Source: an uncultured Kocuria sp.
GTDB lineage: Bacteria > Actinomycetota > Actinomycetes > Actinomycetales > Micrococcaceae
Direction: 5' to 3'
NCBI RefSeq assembly: GCF_947500125.1
Contig: NZ_CANMRA010000002.1
Location: 86,144 to 150,143, forward strand
DNA: 64,000 nucleotides
The position numbers were made by a program, and so were the translations under genes. This document shows positions 41,338-49,760 of the stretch, piece by piece. Every line of letters begins with the position of its first letter. The first letter of the stretch is position 1. The notes beneath the pieces are model-generated. The model was not told the origin of the DNA, ran no database searches, and saw nothing but the letters and a program-made list of their open reading frames with translations.

Positions 41338-43751
41338 GCGTCCATGATGCCCTCGGGACCGGCCGCGAGGCGCCGCTCGGTCTCGGCGATCCGCCGCGCG
41401 GTGCGCAGGAAGCTGTCCGGGTTCAGGGAGATCGAGTCGATCCCCTCCCGCACCAGGAACTCGGCGAAGTCGGGGTGGTTGCTGGGACCCTGGCCGCAGA
41501 TGCCGATGGGGATGCCCGCGGCGTGGGCCTTGCGGATGGCCTCGCTGATCATCCGGGTCACGGCCTCGTCCCGCTCGTCGAACAGCGCGCGCAGGGCCTC
41601 CGCGTCCCGGTCCACGCCCAGGACGAGCTGCGTGAGGTCGTTGGAGCCGATGGAGAAGCCGTCGAACCGCGTGGCGAACTGCTCCGCCAGGATCACGTTG
41701 GAGGGGATCTCGCACATCATGTACACCTTCAGGCCGTGCCGCCCGCGCTCGAGCCCGTGCTCGGCCATCGTGGCCAGGACCCGGTCCGCCTCCGCCACGG
41801 TGCGGCAGAACGGGACCATCACCACCACGTTGTCGAAGCCGATGCGCTCGCGGACCCGCCGCAGCGCCCGGCACTCGAGGGCGAAGCCCTCCCGGTACCG
41901 GGGGTCGTAGTAGCGCGAGGCGCCCCGGAACCCGAGCATCGGGTTCTCCTCGGGCTCCTCGAAGGCCGCCCCGCCCACGAGGTGCGCGTACTCGTTGGTC
42001 TTGAAGTCGCTGAGCCGCACGATCACCGGCAGGGGGTGGTACGGGGCGGCGAGCTTGGCGAGGCCCAGCGCCAGCGTCTGCACGAAGTACTCCTGCCCGT
42101 CGGCGAAGCCCGCCGTCAGCTCCGCGATCCGCCGCCGGTCCGCCTCGTCCCGGACCCGCTCCGGGTGCACGAGGGCCATGGGGTGGACCTCGACGATGTT
42201 GTTGACCACGAACTCCATCCGGGCCAGCCCCACCCCGTCGGCCGGCAGCCGCCACCAGCGGAAGGCCGCGGCGGGGCTCGCCACGTTGACCATGATCGCG
42301 GTGCGCGACTCCGGCAGCTCCCCGAGGTCGACCTCCTCGACGTCGAACGCGAGGGTGCCCTCGTAGACCGTGCCCCGGTCGCCCGCCGCGCAGGAGACCG
42401 TCAGCTCCTGGCCCTCCGGGATCGTCCGCGAGGCGTCGCCGGTGCCGACGACGGCGGGCAGGCCCAGCTCCCGGCTGACGATCGCCGCGTGGCTGGTGGT
42501 CCCGCCGTGGTCGGTGACGATCGCGGCGGCACGCTTCATGACCGGGACCCAGTCCGGGTCCGTCATCTCGGTGACCAGCACCGACCCGTCCCGGAAGGAC
42601 TCGATGTCCGCGGCGGTGCGCACCACGCAGGCCGGGCCCGTGGCCACGGCGTCCCCGACCGCGGCGCCCACCGCGAGCACGCGCCCCTCGCCCCGGAGGT
42701 GGTGGATCGTGAAGCGGGTCCCGCTGCGACCGGCCTGGACGGTCTCCGGCCGGGCCTGCAGCAGGAACAGCTCGCCGGTCAGCCCGTCCTTCGCCCACTC
42801 CAGGTCCATGGGGCGGCCGTAGTGGTCCTCGACCAGCACGGCCCAGCGGCCGAGCTGCAGGACGTCGTCGTCGCCGAGCACCCACGCCCCCCGCTCCGCG
42901 GGGGAGGTCTGCACGAGCCGGGTGGCGGCGGCGCCGGCAGGGGCGTCGTCGTCGTGGACGAGCTTGTGCAGCTTGGCCCCCCGGGTCCGCTCCACGATCG
43001 GGGCCTCCGCCACGTCGAGGAGGGGCTTGAACACGAGGTACTTGTCCGGATCCACGGTGCCCTGCACCACCGTCTCGCCCAGGCCCCACGTCGCGCTGAT
43101 CACGGCCACGCGCGGGAAGCCGCTCTCGGTGTCGATCGAGAACATCACCCCGGAGCAGCCGAGGTCCGCCCGGACCATCTCCTGCACGCCGACGGACAGG
43201 GCGACCGCGAGGTGGTCGAACTGCTTGAGCTCCCGGTAGGTGATCGCCCGGTCCGTGAACAGGGACGCGTAGCACCTCCGGCACGCCGTCAGCAGCTCCT
43301 CCTCGCCGACCACGTTGAGGAAGGTCTCCTGCTGGCCGGCGAAGCTCGCGTCCGGGAGGTCCTCCGCGGTCGCGCTGCTGCGCACGGCCACGGGCAGCTC
43401 GGCGCGGCCGGTGCGCTCGCAGAGCTCCCGGTAGAACCGGCGGATCTGCCGCGCCGTCTCCTCGGGGAACTCTCCGCGCAGGAACAGCTCGCGCACGGCG
43501 GCGCCGGTCTCCCGCAGCGTCGCGCGGCCCGCGCGGTGGTCCTCGAGCCGGTCCCGCAGCGCGGGCCCGATCCCGTTGGCCGTGACGTAGGACCGGTAGG
43601 CGTCGGCGCTGGTCGCGAAGCCGCCCGGCACGCGCACGCCCCGGGACGTCAGCTCCCGGACCATCTCCCCGAGGGAGGCGTTCTTGCCGCCCACCCGGGG
43701 GACGTCCGCGATCCCGAGCTCCTCGAACCAGTGGACCTCGGGGTCGGCCAC
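41334..43751 (-). CDS. ppsA: Phosphoenolpyruvate synthase
   Basis: An 805-residue PEP synthase/pyruvate phosphate dikinase-type enzyme: N-terminal ATP-grasp (VGGKNASLGEMVREL, AVRSSATAEDLPDASFAGQ), a phosphohistidine domain DHGGTTSHAAIVSRELGLPAVVG (His421) and the PEP/pyruvate barrel ending in GICGQGPSNHPDFAEFLV. It makes PEP from pyruvate and ATP and supports gluconeogenesis. Starts at GTG 43751, with GGAGG 6-10 bases upstream. The first base of the upstream stop is two bases away, and the downstream ATPase overlaps it. Its place between a copper-storage-like protein and a metal pump is unusual. Confidence 0.9.
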   Translation of the reverse strand: MADPEVHWFEELGIADVPRVGGKNASLGEMVRELTSRGVRVPGGFATSADAYRSYVTANGIGPALRDRLEDHRAGRATLRETGAAVRELFLRGEFPEETARQIRRFYRELCERTGRAELPVAVRSSATAEDLPDASFAGQQETFLNVVGEEELLTACRRCYASLFTDRAITYRELKQFDHLAVALSVGVQEMVRADLGCSGVMFSIDTESGFPRVAVISATWGLGETVVQGTVDPDKYLVFKPLLDVAEAPIVERTRGAKLHKLVHDDDAPAGAAATRLVQTSPAERGAWVLGDDDVLQLGRWAVLVEDHYGRPMDLEWAKDGLTGELFLLQARPETVQAGRSGTRFTIHHLRGEGRVLAVGAAVGDAVATGPACVVRTAADIESFRDGSVLVTEMTDPDWVPVMKRAAAIVTDHGGTTSHAAIVSRELGLPAVVGTGDASRTIPEGQELTVSCAAGDRGTVYEGTLAFDVEEVDLGELPESRTAIMVNVASPAAAFRWWRLPADGVGLARMEFVVNNIVEVHPMALVHPERVRDEADRRRIAELTAGFADGQEYFVQTLALGLAKLAAPYHPLPVIVRLSDFKTNEYAHLVGGAAFEEPEENPMLGFRGASRYYDPRYREGFALECRALRRVRERIGFDNVVVMVPFCRTVAEADRVLATMAEHGLERGRHGLKVYMMCEIPSNVILAEQFATRFDGFSIGSNDLTQLVLGVDRDAEALRALFDERDEAVTRMISEAIRKAHAAGIPIGICGQGPSNHPDFAEFLVREGIDSISLNPDSFLRTARRIAETERRLAAGPEGIMDA

Positions 43752-43752
43752 G

Positions 43753-44178
43753 TCAGCTCCTCCGCGCCAGCAGGTCCGCGCAGGCCGTGTCGCACCGCTC
43801 GCAGGCCTCGGCCGCGAGGGCGCAGTGCTCGTAGGCCTCGTCGTGCTTGCGGCACGCGTCCCGGCACACCCGGGCCGCGGCCCGGCACGCCTCGAGCAGC
43901 GGGACCAGCACGGCCCGGCCGTTGCCCGGCTCCGGGAAGCCGAGACGGGCCAGCACCTGGGCGGTGGCCGAGCAGATCACCGCGCAGTCCTGCTCGGCGC
44001 GCAGGCACTCGCGCAGGTCCGCGACGGCGTCCTCCTCCACGCAGGCGTCGGCGCCGATCCGGCAGATCTGGGCGGTGTCGAGGCACGCCTCGATGCACCG
44101 GGCCTCGGCCGCGCGCTCCTCGTGCGTGAGCTCGGGGGCGGCGGGGTGCGCCATCAGGGCGCGGCTGATCGTGCTCAC
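43753..44178 (-). CDS. Cysteine-rich four-helix protein (copper-storage-like, DUF326-type)
   Basis: A 141-residue helical protein with 14 cysteines spaced on helix faces (for example CIEACLDTAQIC and CERCDTAC). This is the pattern of Csp-like/DUF326 four-helix copper-binding proteins, which store many Cu(I) ions inside the bundle. No signal peptide is seen, so it would act in the cytoplasm. GTG 44178 with GGAGG seven bases before it is preferred. It leads the operon with PEP synthase and the P-type ATPase. Copper handling is inferred from family and neighbours, not proven by sequence. Confidence 0.82.
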   Translation of the reverse strand: MSTISRALMAHPAAPELTHEERAAEARCIEACLDTAQICRIGADACVEEDAVADLRECLRAEQDCAVICSATAQVLARLGFPEPGNGRAVLVPLLEACRAAARVCRDACRKHDEAYEHCALAAEACERCDTACADLLARRS

Positions 44179-44216
44179 GGGCTGTCCTCCATCTGGTGGG
44201 ACCGGTACAGGTCGGT

Positions 44217-44618
44217 TCAGCCCGCGAGGCGGGGCCTCGGGGCGGCCCGGGCCCGCGCCGCCCGGCGTGCGGGCTCGGGGGTTCCGGGGCGGCGGCGGGT
44301 CCCCGCCCACCCGGCGAGCTGGGTGACGGTGCCGTGGCCGGGGAGCTCGGTGGGGAGCACGAAGTCGACGGCGGGCGTGCCGCGCACGGCGTCCTCGTGC
44401 TCCGCGGCCCAGCGCAGCAGGTCCACGGCGGCGGGCTCCACGTGGTGGGCGGAGGTGAGGTCCACGACCACGGCGATGTCCGGTGCCAGGGTGCGTGCGC
44501 GACGGACCAGGGGGCACAGGGCCCGGTGGTTGAGCTCCGTGACGCACCCGCTGACCGCGAGCCGGATGTGCCGGCCGTCGAGATCGACCTGGACGAGAAC
44601 GGACGGTTTGTGGTGCAT
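44217..44618 (-). CDS. STAS domain protein (anti-sigma factor antagonist-like)
   Basis: A 133-residue protein. Residues about 5-105 show a STAS-like pattern (VLVQVDLDGRHIRLAVSG, IAVVVDLTSAHHVEPAAVDLL), with SA-HVEPAAVDLL in the place of the phosphorylatable serine loop. The C-terminus is Arg/Pro-rich. STAS proteins act in partner-switching stress regulation. No anti-sigma kinase or sigma factor adjoins it. GGGGAGA precedes the ATG at 44618. It may lead the operon with the Cys-rich gene 38 bases downstream, which would tie the operon to a stress switch. Confidence 0.65.
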   Translation of the reverse strand: MHHKPSVLVQVDLDGRHIRLAVSGCVTELNHRALCPLVRRARTLAPDIAVVVDLTSAHHVEPAAVDLLRWAAEHEDAVRGTPAVDFVLPTELPGHGTVTQLAGWAGTRRRPGTPEPARRAARARAAPRPRLAG

Positions 44619-44766
44619 GTCTTCTCCCCTGCAGCTCGTGGTGCGTGGCCGGCTGCTCGGCCTTCCCGCCCTCCACGCTAGGGGAAAGGAGACCTGGGTC
44701 ACGAAGAAAGGCGGCCGCTCACGGGCACATTTCGTCTACCGACGAGTAGCAGGGGTCCGGCGGCGC

Positions 44767-46125
44767 TCAGCCCAGGGGGGAGGGCAGCCGTGTGGTGTCG
44801 GGGGCGAGCGGGTCGCTGCCCGCCGTCCCCCGCACGCGGGCCAGGAACGCCATGAGGTGGTAGACCACCAGCGTGGCCGCGGTGCCCAGGGCGATGCCCG
44901 CGAACTGCAGCCCGGAGGCCTCCCACGTGTAGTCGGCGATCCCGATGATCATGGCCACCGCGGCGGTGGTGAGGTTGACCGGGTTCGAGAAGTCCACGCG
45001 GTTCTGCACCCAGATCCGCACGCCGAGCATGCCGATCATCCCGTACAGCACCGTGGCGGCCCCGCCCAGGACCCCCGCGGGGACCGTGGCCACGGCGGCG
45101 CCGAATACCGGGAAGACGCTCAGCAGGATCGCCACGACGGCGGCGACCCAGTAGGCCGCCGTCGAGTAGACGCGCGTGGCCGCCATGACGCCGATGTTCT
45201 CGGCGTAGGTCGTGGTGCCGGAGCCGCCGCCCGACCCGGCGATCACGGTGGCGAGCCCGTCGGACATGATCGCGCGCCCGATGTACGGGTCGAGGTCGTC
45301 GCCGGTCATGAGGGCCACGGACTTCACGTGCCCGATGTTCTCGGCCACCAGCACCAGCACGACGGGAACGAACAGGCCCATGAGCGGCAGGTGGAACTCC
45401 GGGGTCTGGAACGGGGGCAGCCCGAAGAGCCCCTGCTCCTGCCACACGGCGCCGAGCGCGGAGAAGTCCACCTCGCCCCGGACGACGGCCGTCAGGTAGC
45501 CGATCAGCACGCCGAGCAGGATCGACAGCCGGCCGGGCAGGCCGCGGAAGACCACCGAGATCAGGATGATGGACGCCAGCGTCACGAGCCCGGTGACCGG
45601 GGCGGCCATGAAGTTGTCCTTCGCCGACGGCGCCAGGTTGAACCCGATCAGCGCCACGATGGTGCCCGTGACCAGGGGCGGCATGAGCTTCTGGAGCCAC
45701 GCCGTGCCCGCGAACTGCACCACGAGGCCGATGAGGAACAGTGCCGCGCCCGCCATGAGGACGCCGCCCAGGGCGCCCCCGGGACCGTACTGGTTCATCG
45801 AGGCCGTGATGGGGGCGATGAACGCGAAGGACGAGCCGAGGTAGGACGGCACCCTGCCCGCGGTGACCACCAGGAAGAGGATCGTGCCCACGCCGGAGAA
45901 GAACAGCGTGGTGGACGGGGGGAACCCCGTGATCAGCGGCACCAGGAACGTGGCGCCGAACATGGCCACCACGTGCTGCGCGCCGATCGTGATCGTGCGG
46001 GGCCAGGTGAGCCGCTCCCGCGGCCTGACGACCTCCCCGGCGGTGACGGTGCGGCCGTCGCCGTGGAGGCGCCAGCCCAGGCCGAGGCGGGTGGCGGTGG
46101 TGCGTCCGGGCACGGGGGAACTCAT
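44767..46125 (-). CDS. Uracil-xanthine permease family (NCS2) transporter
   Basis: A 452-residue nucleobase:cation symporter-2 with twelve to fourteen hydrophobic segments. AQHVVAMFGATFLVPLITG near the N-terminus, QKLMPPLVTGTIVALIGFNLAP and GGGSGTTTYAENIGVMAATRV are family blocks. The last includes the NCS2 signature region. It likely imports uracil or another base with protons. GAGGAG precedes the ATG at 46125. TACAGT at 46174-46179 (minus) is a candidate -10. No pyrimidine-biosynthesis gene lies near. Confidence 0.9.
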   Translation of the reverse strand: MSSPVPGRTTATRLGLGWRLHGDGRTVTAGEVVRPRERLTWPRTITIGAQHVVAMFGATFLVPLITGFPPSTTLFFSGVGTILFLVVTAGRVPSYLGSSFAFIAPITASMNQYGPGGALGGVLMAGAALFLIGLVVQFAGTAWLQKLMPPLVTGTIVALIGFNLAPSAKDNFMAAPVTGLVTLASIILISVVFRGLPGRLSILLGVLIGYLTAVVRGEVDFSALGAVWQEQGLFGLPPFQTPEFHLPLMGLFVPVVLVLVAENIGHVKSVALMTGDDLDPYIGRAIMSDGLATVIAGSGGGSGTTTYAENIGVMAATRVYSTAAYWVAAVVAILLSVFPVFGAAVATVPAGVLGGAATVLYGMIGMLGVRIWVQNRVDFSNPVNLTTAAVAMIIGIADYTWEASGLQFAGIALGTAATLVVYHLMAFLARVRGTAGSDPLAPDTTRLPSPLG

Positions 46126-46173
46126 GCGGGTCTCCTCGACGGCGGGGTGGGGGCCCGGAGCCGGGCCTCCACC

Positions 46174-46275
46174 ACTGTACTCGGTGCCCCGCCGGGCGGA
46201 GAGGGGGCTCCGCGCCCGCGCCCGGACGGTGTCGGACGCCCTCCATATGATCAGCACGGTGACGGAAACTATGAT
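46174..46275. promoter_or_regulatory. Divergent promoter region of permease and diiron-protein genes
   Basis: TACAGT (46174-46179, minus) would serve the permease with a leader of about 41 bases. TATGAT occurs twice on the plus strand (46246-46251 and 46270-46275). Either could serve the gene starting at 46316, the second at a spacing typical of a leadered transcript with AGGAG. Confidence 0.5.
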
Positions 46276-46315
46276 GGTGGGCGACCAACCCCACCGTCCG
46301 GACAGGAGTCGACAC

Positions 46316-47377
46316 ATGCGTCAGCCACAGCCACGAGGGCCGCTCGGCGAGGACCTCCTCGCGGTGCTCCGGGAGGAGCCCGGCACCCCCGGGGCCGAGG
46401 CCCGGGCCGCGGCCCTGCCGGCGGCCGCCCGTGCCGCCGTGTCCCGCGCGGCCGGGGTGCTCGGGGACGACGACGTCCAGCTCAGCCTGTTCGTCCTGCA
46501 CGCCCTGCACTACCAGGGCGTCGACGGGGTCGACGACCGCTGGGAGAGCGACCCCGAGCTGCTGCGCGCGCGGGAGGTCCTCTCCGGCGCGCTCGAGGCG
46601 CAGCTGCGCGCGGAGCTGCCCGCCGACACCGTGCCCGGCACGCCGCAGTCGGTCGCCGACGCCCTGTTCGCCATGGCCGCCGAGGACGACGGGCCGAGCC
46701 TCGCGCGCCACCTCTCCGGCCGGGCGGACGACGAGCAGGCCCGGGAGTTCCTGCAGCTGAAGTCCGTCTACCAGCTCATGGAGGGCGATCCGCACACCTG
46801 GGGCATCCCGCGGCTGAGCGGCCGGGCGAAGGCCGGTCTGATCGAGATCCAGGTCGACGAGTACGGGGGCGGCAGCGCTTCCCGCATGCACTCGGCCCTG
46901 TTCGCGGCCGGGATGCGCGAGGCCGGCCTCGACGACTCCTACGGCAGCGCCGTGGACCGGGTGCCCGCCGAGTGGCTCGCCGGCGTCAACACCGTCACGA
47001 TGTTCGGCCTGCACCGGCGGCTGCGCGGCGCGGTGGTGGGGCACCTGGCGATGTACGAGATGACGTCCTCCGTCCCCTCCAGGTTCCTGGCGCGCGGCTT
47101 CCACCGCCTGGGGCTGCCCGCCGCGGCCGCGTTCTACGACGAGCACGTCGAGGCCGACGCCGCCCACGAGCAGATCGCGGCCCGGGACATGGCCGGAGGG
47201 CTCGTGGTCGAGGACCCCGCCGTCGCGGCGGACGTCTTCTTCGGCGCGCGCTGCGTCCTGCACCTGGACGCCCTCGCCGCGCGCCACGCGCTCGCGCGGT
47301 GGGAGGCGGGGGAGTCCGCGCTGCGCCCGGCCACGGCGGAGCCCTCCCGGCGCGGCGCCGCGGAGCTCGTCCGGTGA
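46316..47377 (+). CDS. Heme-oxygenase-like iron-containing redox enzyme family protein
   Basis: A 353-residue, mostly helical protein of the HO-like diiron (iron-containing redox enzyme) superfamily. Helix motifs with Glu/His pairs that could bind iron are visible: LFVLHALHYQGVD, IEIQVDEYGGGSASRMHSALF and EHVEADAAHEQIAARDM. Relatives oxidise or desaturate small molecules. The substrate here is unknown. AGGAG is 5-9 bases before the ATG. The stop overlaps the GTG of a CDGSH iron-sulfur protein, so the Fe-S protein is the likely electron donor or iron-related partner. Confidence 0.8.
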   Translation: MRQPQPRGPLGEDLLAVLREEPGTPGAEARAAALPAAARAAVSRAAGVLGDDDVQLSLFVLHALHYQGVDGVDDRWESDPELLRAREVLSGALEAQLRAELPADTVPGTPQSVADALFAMAAEDDGPSLARHLSGRADDEQAREFLQLKSVYQLMEGDPHTWGIPRLSGRAKAGLIEIQVDEYGGGSASRMHSALFAAGMREAGLDDSYGSAVDRVPAEWLAGVNTVTMFGLHRRLRGAVVGHLAMYEMTSSVPSRFLARGFHRLGLPAAAAFYDEHVEADAAHEQIAARDMAGGLVVEDPAVAADVFFGARCVLHLDALAARHALARWEAGESALRPATAEPSRRGAAELVR

Positions 47378-47649
47378 GCGCGGAGCACGGCGCCGGGGAC
47401 CCCGCCCCGGACCCGGTCCCCGGGCCCACGGCGATGCCCGGCCCGGGCGCCGGCTCCGGTGAGCCGGTGACGATCACCGTGTGCCCCGACGGCCCGCTGC
47501 TGGTGCGCGGCGGCTACGAGCTGCTGGACGGCGACGACCGGCCCATCGACCCGGGGCGCGCCACCGTGGCGCTGTGCCGCTGCGGGGCGTCGTCCATCAA
47601 GCCGTTCTGCGACGGCTCGCACAAGCGGGCCCGTTTCCGGGCCCGCTGA
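47374..47649 (+). CDS. CDGSH iron-sulfur domain protein
   Basis: A 91-residue protein. A Pro/Gly-rich start of about 30 residues is followed by the CDGSH domain: CRCGASSIKPFCDGSH supplies Cys68, Cys70, Cys79 and His83, the three-Cys-one-His ligands of a 2Fe-2S cluster. Such small proteins transfer electrons or clusters. The GTG at 47374 overlaps the stop of the diiron gene, so they are coupled. A Val/Thr-rich domain at about 31-65 precedes the cluster, as in bacterial CDGSH members. It ends 3 bases from the convergent ABC permease. Confidence 0.9.
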   Translation: MSAEHGAGDPAPDPVPGPTAMPGPGAGSGEPVTITVCPDGPLLVRGGYELLDGDDRPIDPGRATVALCRCGASSIKPFCDGSHKRARFRAR

Positions 47650-47652
47650 GCC

Positions 47653-48582
47653 TCAGCGGCGCGGAGCCGGCTCGCGCAGCAGCCACTGCGCGAGCTGGTC
47701 CAGGGCCATGCCCAGCAGGCCGATGACGAGGATCACCACGAGCATCTCGTCGTAGGCCAGCCGGTCCCGGGCGTTGAGGATCTCGTAGCCCAGTCCGCTG
47801 CTGACCCCGAGCATCTCCGCCGGGACGATGACCACCCACGAGATCCCCAGGGCCAGCCGCACACCGGTCATGACGAACGGCCGGATGCTGGGGAGCACCA
47901 CGGTGCGCAGCCGCTCGACCGGGGTGGCCCCGAGCGTCTCGGCGACCCGCAGGTGCAGCGGGTCCAGTGCCTTCACGCCCGCGGCCGTGTTCATGGTGAT
48001 CGGCCAGACGGCGGCGGCGGCCACGAGGAAGATGACGGGCGCGTTGCCCACCCCCAGCAGGGCCACGGCCACCGGCGCCCAGGACAGGGGGGAGACCATG
48101 CGCAGGAACTGCACCACCGGGGCGCTGGTCCACCGGAAGCGGCGGTAGGAGCCGATGAGCAGGCCCAGCGGCACGCCGAGCCCCGTGGCGACGGCCAGCC
48201 CGCACAGCAGCCGCCACAGGCTCGTCAGACCGTCCTGGACCACCACGCCCCGCTCGAACAGCGAGGCCACGGCGCCGGGCATGCGCTCGGGCTGGAACGC
48301 GGCGATCATCGTGCTGGCGCCCGCCGCGGCGTGGGTGAACGCCCACCACACGGCGACCGTGACCAGCACCCCGAAGACCCCCCAGGCCGGGCCGGCCCAG
48401 GGGGACCCGGTGCGCCGGGACGTCCGCGCCGGAGCGGACCGACCGGGTCCGGGACCGTCCGGTCCGGAGCGTGACGGATCGGAGCTTGACGGATCGGAGC
48501 GGGACGGGCCGGTCCGGGCGACGTCGTCGAGGTCGGTGGGGGTCCCCGAGGCGTCCTGCGGGGTCCGGTGCGCGCCACTCAT
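47653..48582 (-). CDS. NitT/TauT-type ABC transporter permease
   Basis: A 309-residue integral membrane protein. A long hydrophilic start of about 70 residues with many Ser/Asp/Pro is followed by six helices. The cytoplasmic EAA-type loop ETLGATPVERLRTVVLPSIRPFV (split at about 205-227) contacts the ATPase. It belongs to the nitrate/sulfonate/taurine permease family. The first residues may not be translated, but ATG at 48582 overlaps the stop of the substrate-binding gene, which supports this start. The N-terminal repeat SDPSSSDPSRS arises from tandem GGATCGGA-type sequence in the gene. Confidence 0.87.
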   Translation of the reverse strand: MSGAHRTPQDASGTPTDLDDVARTGPSRSDPSSSDPSRSGPDGPGPGRSAPARTSRRTGSPWAGPAWGVFGVLVTVAVWWAFTHAAAGASTMIAAFQPERMPGAVASLFERGVVVQDGLTSLWRLLCGLAVATGLGVPLGLLIGSYRRFRWTSAPVVQFLRMVSPLSWAPVAVALLGVGNAPVIFLVAAAAVWPITMNTAAGVKALDPLHLRVAETLGATPVERLRTVVLPSIRPFVMTGVRLALGISWVVIVPAEMLGVSSGLGYEILNARDRLAYDEMLVVILVIGLLGMALDQLAQWLLREPAPRR

Positions 48583-49760
48583 GGGTCGATCTCCTCGGTG
48601 CGGGTCGTGCCGGTCAGGCCGAAGACGCCCAGCCCGCCGACCTTCTCGATGCTGCGGGTCACGAGCGTGTCGTCGACGAGCTCGCGGTGGGCGGCGGCCG
48701 GGTCCAGGCCGTCGAGGAAGCCGGCCGGCGCGTCCACGACGGTCTCCTGCATGGCGCGCACCAGCTCCTCGGTGAAGCTCGCGTACGGGTACGGGCGGAA
48801 GTCCAGGCGCTCCCCGTTCCACGCGGGGTGGTGCAGGGCCTCCTGGTGCTCGGCGGCGTGGTAGGTCAGGGCCTGCTGGATCACGGGCCTGGGCTGGGGG
48901 AGGTAGCCGGCGGACAGCAGCGCCGCCGTCTCGGGGCGGTTCTGCCGCGCCCAGGACTGCGCCCGGACGAGGGCGTCCATGAACCCCTGGGCCTGCTCGG
49001 GGCGGTGGCGGATGAGCTCGCCGCGCATCATCGTCACGCAGCACGCGTGGTCGTGCCACACGTCGCCGAGGAAACGGTGGATGTTCCCGACGTCCTTCGC
49101 CTCGGCGGCCGCGTTGAACGGGTCGGCGACCACGTAGCCGCCGATCACCCCGTTGTTCAGCGCCGGGAGCATGTCGGAGGGGGCCATGGGCAGCAGGGCG
49201 ACGGTGCGGCGCTGCCGGGACGGGGACTCCCGCATCACCGGGGTGAGGCCGGCCCCGCGCAGCATCTTCTGCACGATCACGTTGTGCACGGACCACCACG
49301 CCGGGATCGCCACGGACTCCCCGGACAGGTCCTCGAGCCGTTCCACGTCCGGGCGGACCGTGAGCGCGGAGCCGTTGATGTGGTTCCAGGCCGTGATGCG
49401 GACGTCGGCCCGCAGCCCGTAGCGCATGTAGAGGGCCATGGGCATGAGCATGTGGATCGCGTCCACCTTGCCCGCCACGAACGCCTCGGACAGGGACGCC
49501 CAGCTGCGGAAGAGCACCGGGTCCGCGACCGGGACGGCGGCGTCGTCGTAGTACCCGTTGGCGTGGGCGACCAGCAGGGGGGAGGCGTCGGTGATGGGGA
49601 GGTACCCGATCCGCACGGGGCGTGCCGGGCCGTCCGCGCCCCGGGCGTCCTGCTGGCTGTCCGCGTAGAGGGCCCCGGCGCCCCAGCCGAGCCCGGTGAG
49701 GGCGGCGGCGCCGGCCCCGGCCCGCAGCAGGGTCCGCCGGCTCGGTCCACGGGTGCTCAT
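48579..49760 (-). CDS. NitT/TauT-type ABC transporter substrate-binding protein (Tat signal)
   Basis: A 393-residue periplasmic-type binding protein with a twin-arginine signal (SRRTLLRAGAGAAALTGLG at residues about 7-25). RIGYLPITDASPLLVAHANGYY, VDAIHMLMPMALYMRYGL and GGYVVADPFNAAAEA are typical of CmpA/NrtA/SsuA-like proteins. The substrate (nitrate, sulfonate, bicarbonate or a cofactor precursor) cannot be told. The Tat signal suggests the protein folds with a bound cofactor or metal before export. The ATG overlaps the stop of the ATPase gene by 4 bases. Confidence 0.87.
   Translation of the reverse strand: MSTRGPSRRTLLRAGAGAAALTGLGWGAGALYADSQQDARGADGPARPVRIGYLPITDASPLLVAHANGYYDDAAVPVADPVLFRSWASLSEAFVAGKVDAIHMLMPMALYMRYGLRADVRITAWNHINGSALTVRPDVERLEDLSGESVAIPAWWSVHNVIVQKMLRGAGLTPVMRESPSRQRRTVALLPMAPSDMLPALNNGVIGGYVVADPFNAAAEAKDVGNIHRFLGDVWHDHACCVTMMRGELIRHRPEQAQGFMDALVRAQSWARQNRPETAALLSAGYLPQPRPVIQQALTYHAAEHQEALHHPAWNGERLDFRPYPYASFTEELVRAMQETVVDAPAGFLDGLDPAAAHRELVDDTLVTRSIEKVGGLGVFGLTGTTRTEEIDP

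Noticed and set aside
39448..43284. A minus-strand frame of 1278 codons covering PEP synthase and ATPase regions
   Set aside because: Only the part from 41337 is the ATPase. The upstream part is a shifted frame of PEP synthase.
43684..47649. A 1321-codon open plus-strand frame
   Set aside because: It runs antisense to PEP synthase's upstream gene, the STAS gene and the permease and has His/Gly/Arg-rich low-complexity sequence. Only its last 92 codons (CDGSH protein) are a gene. Long chance frames are expected at this GC.
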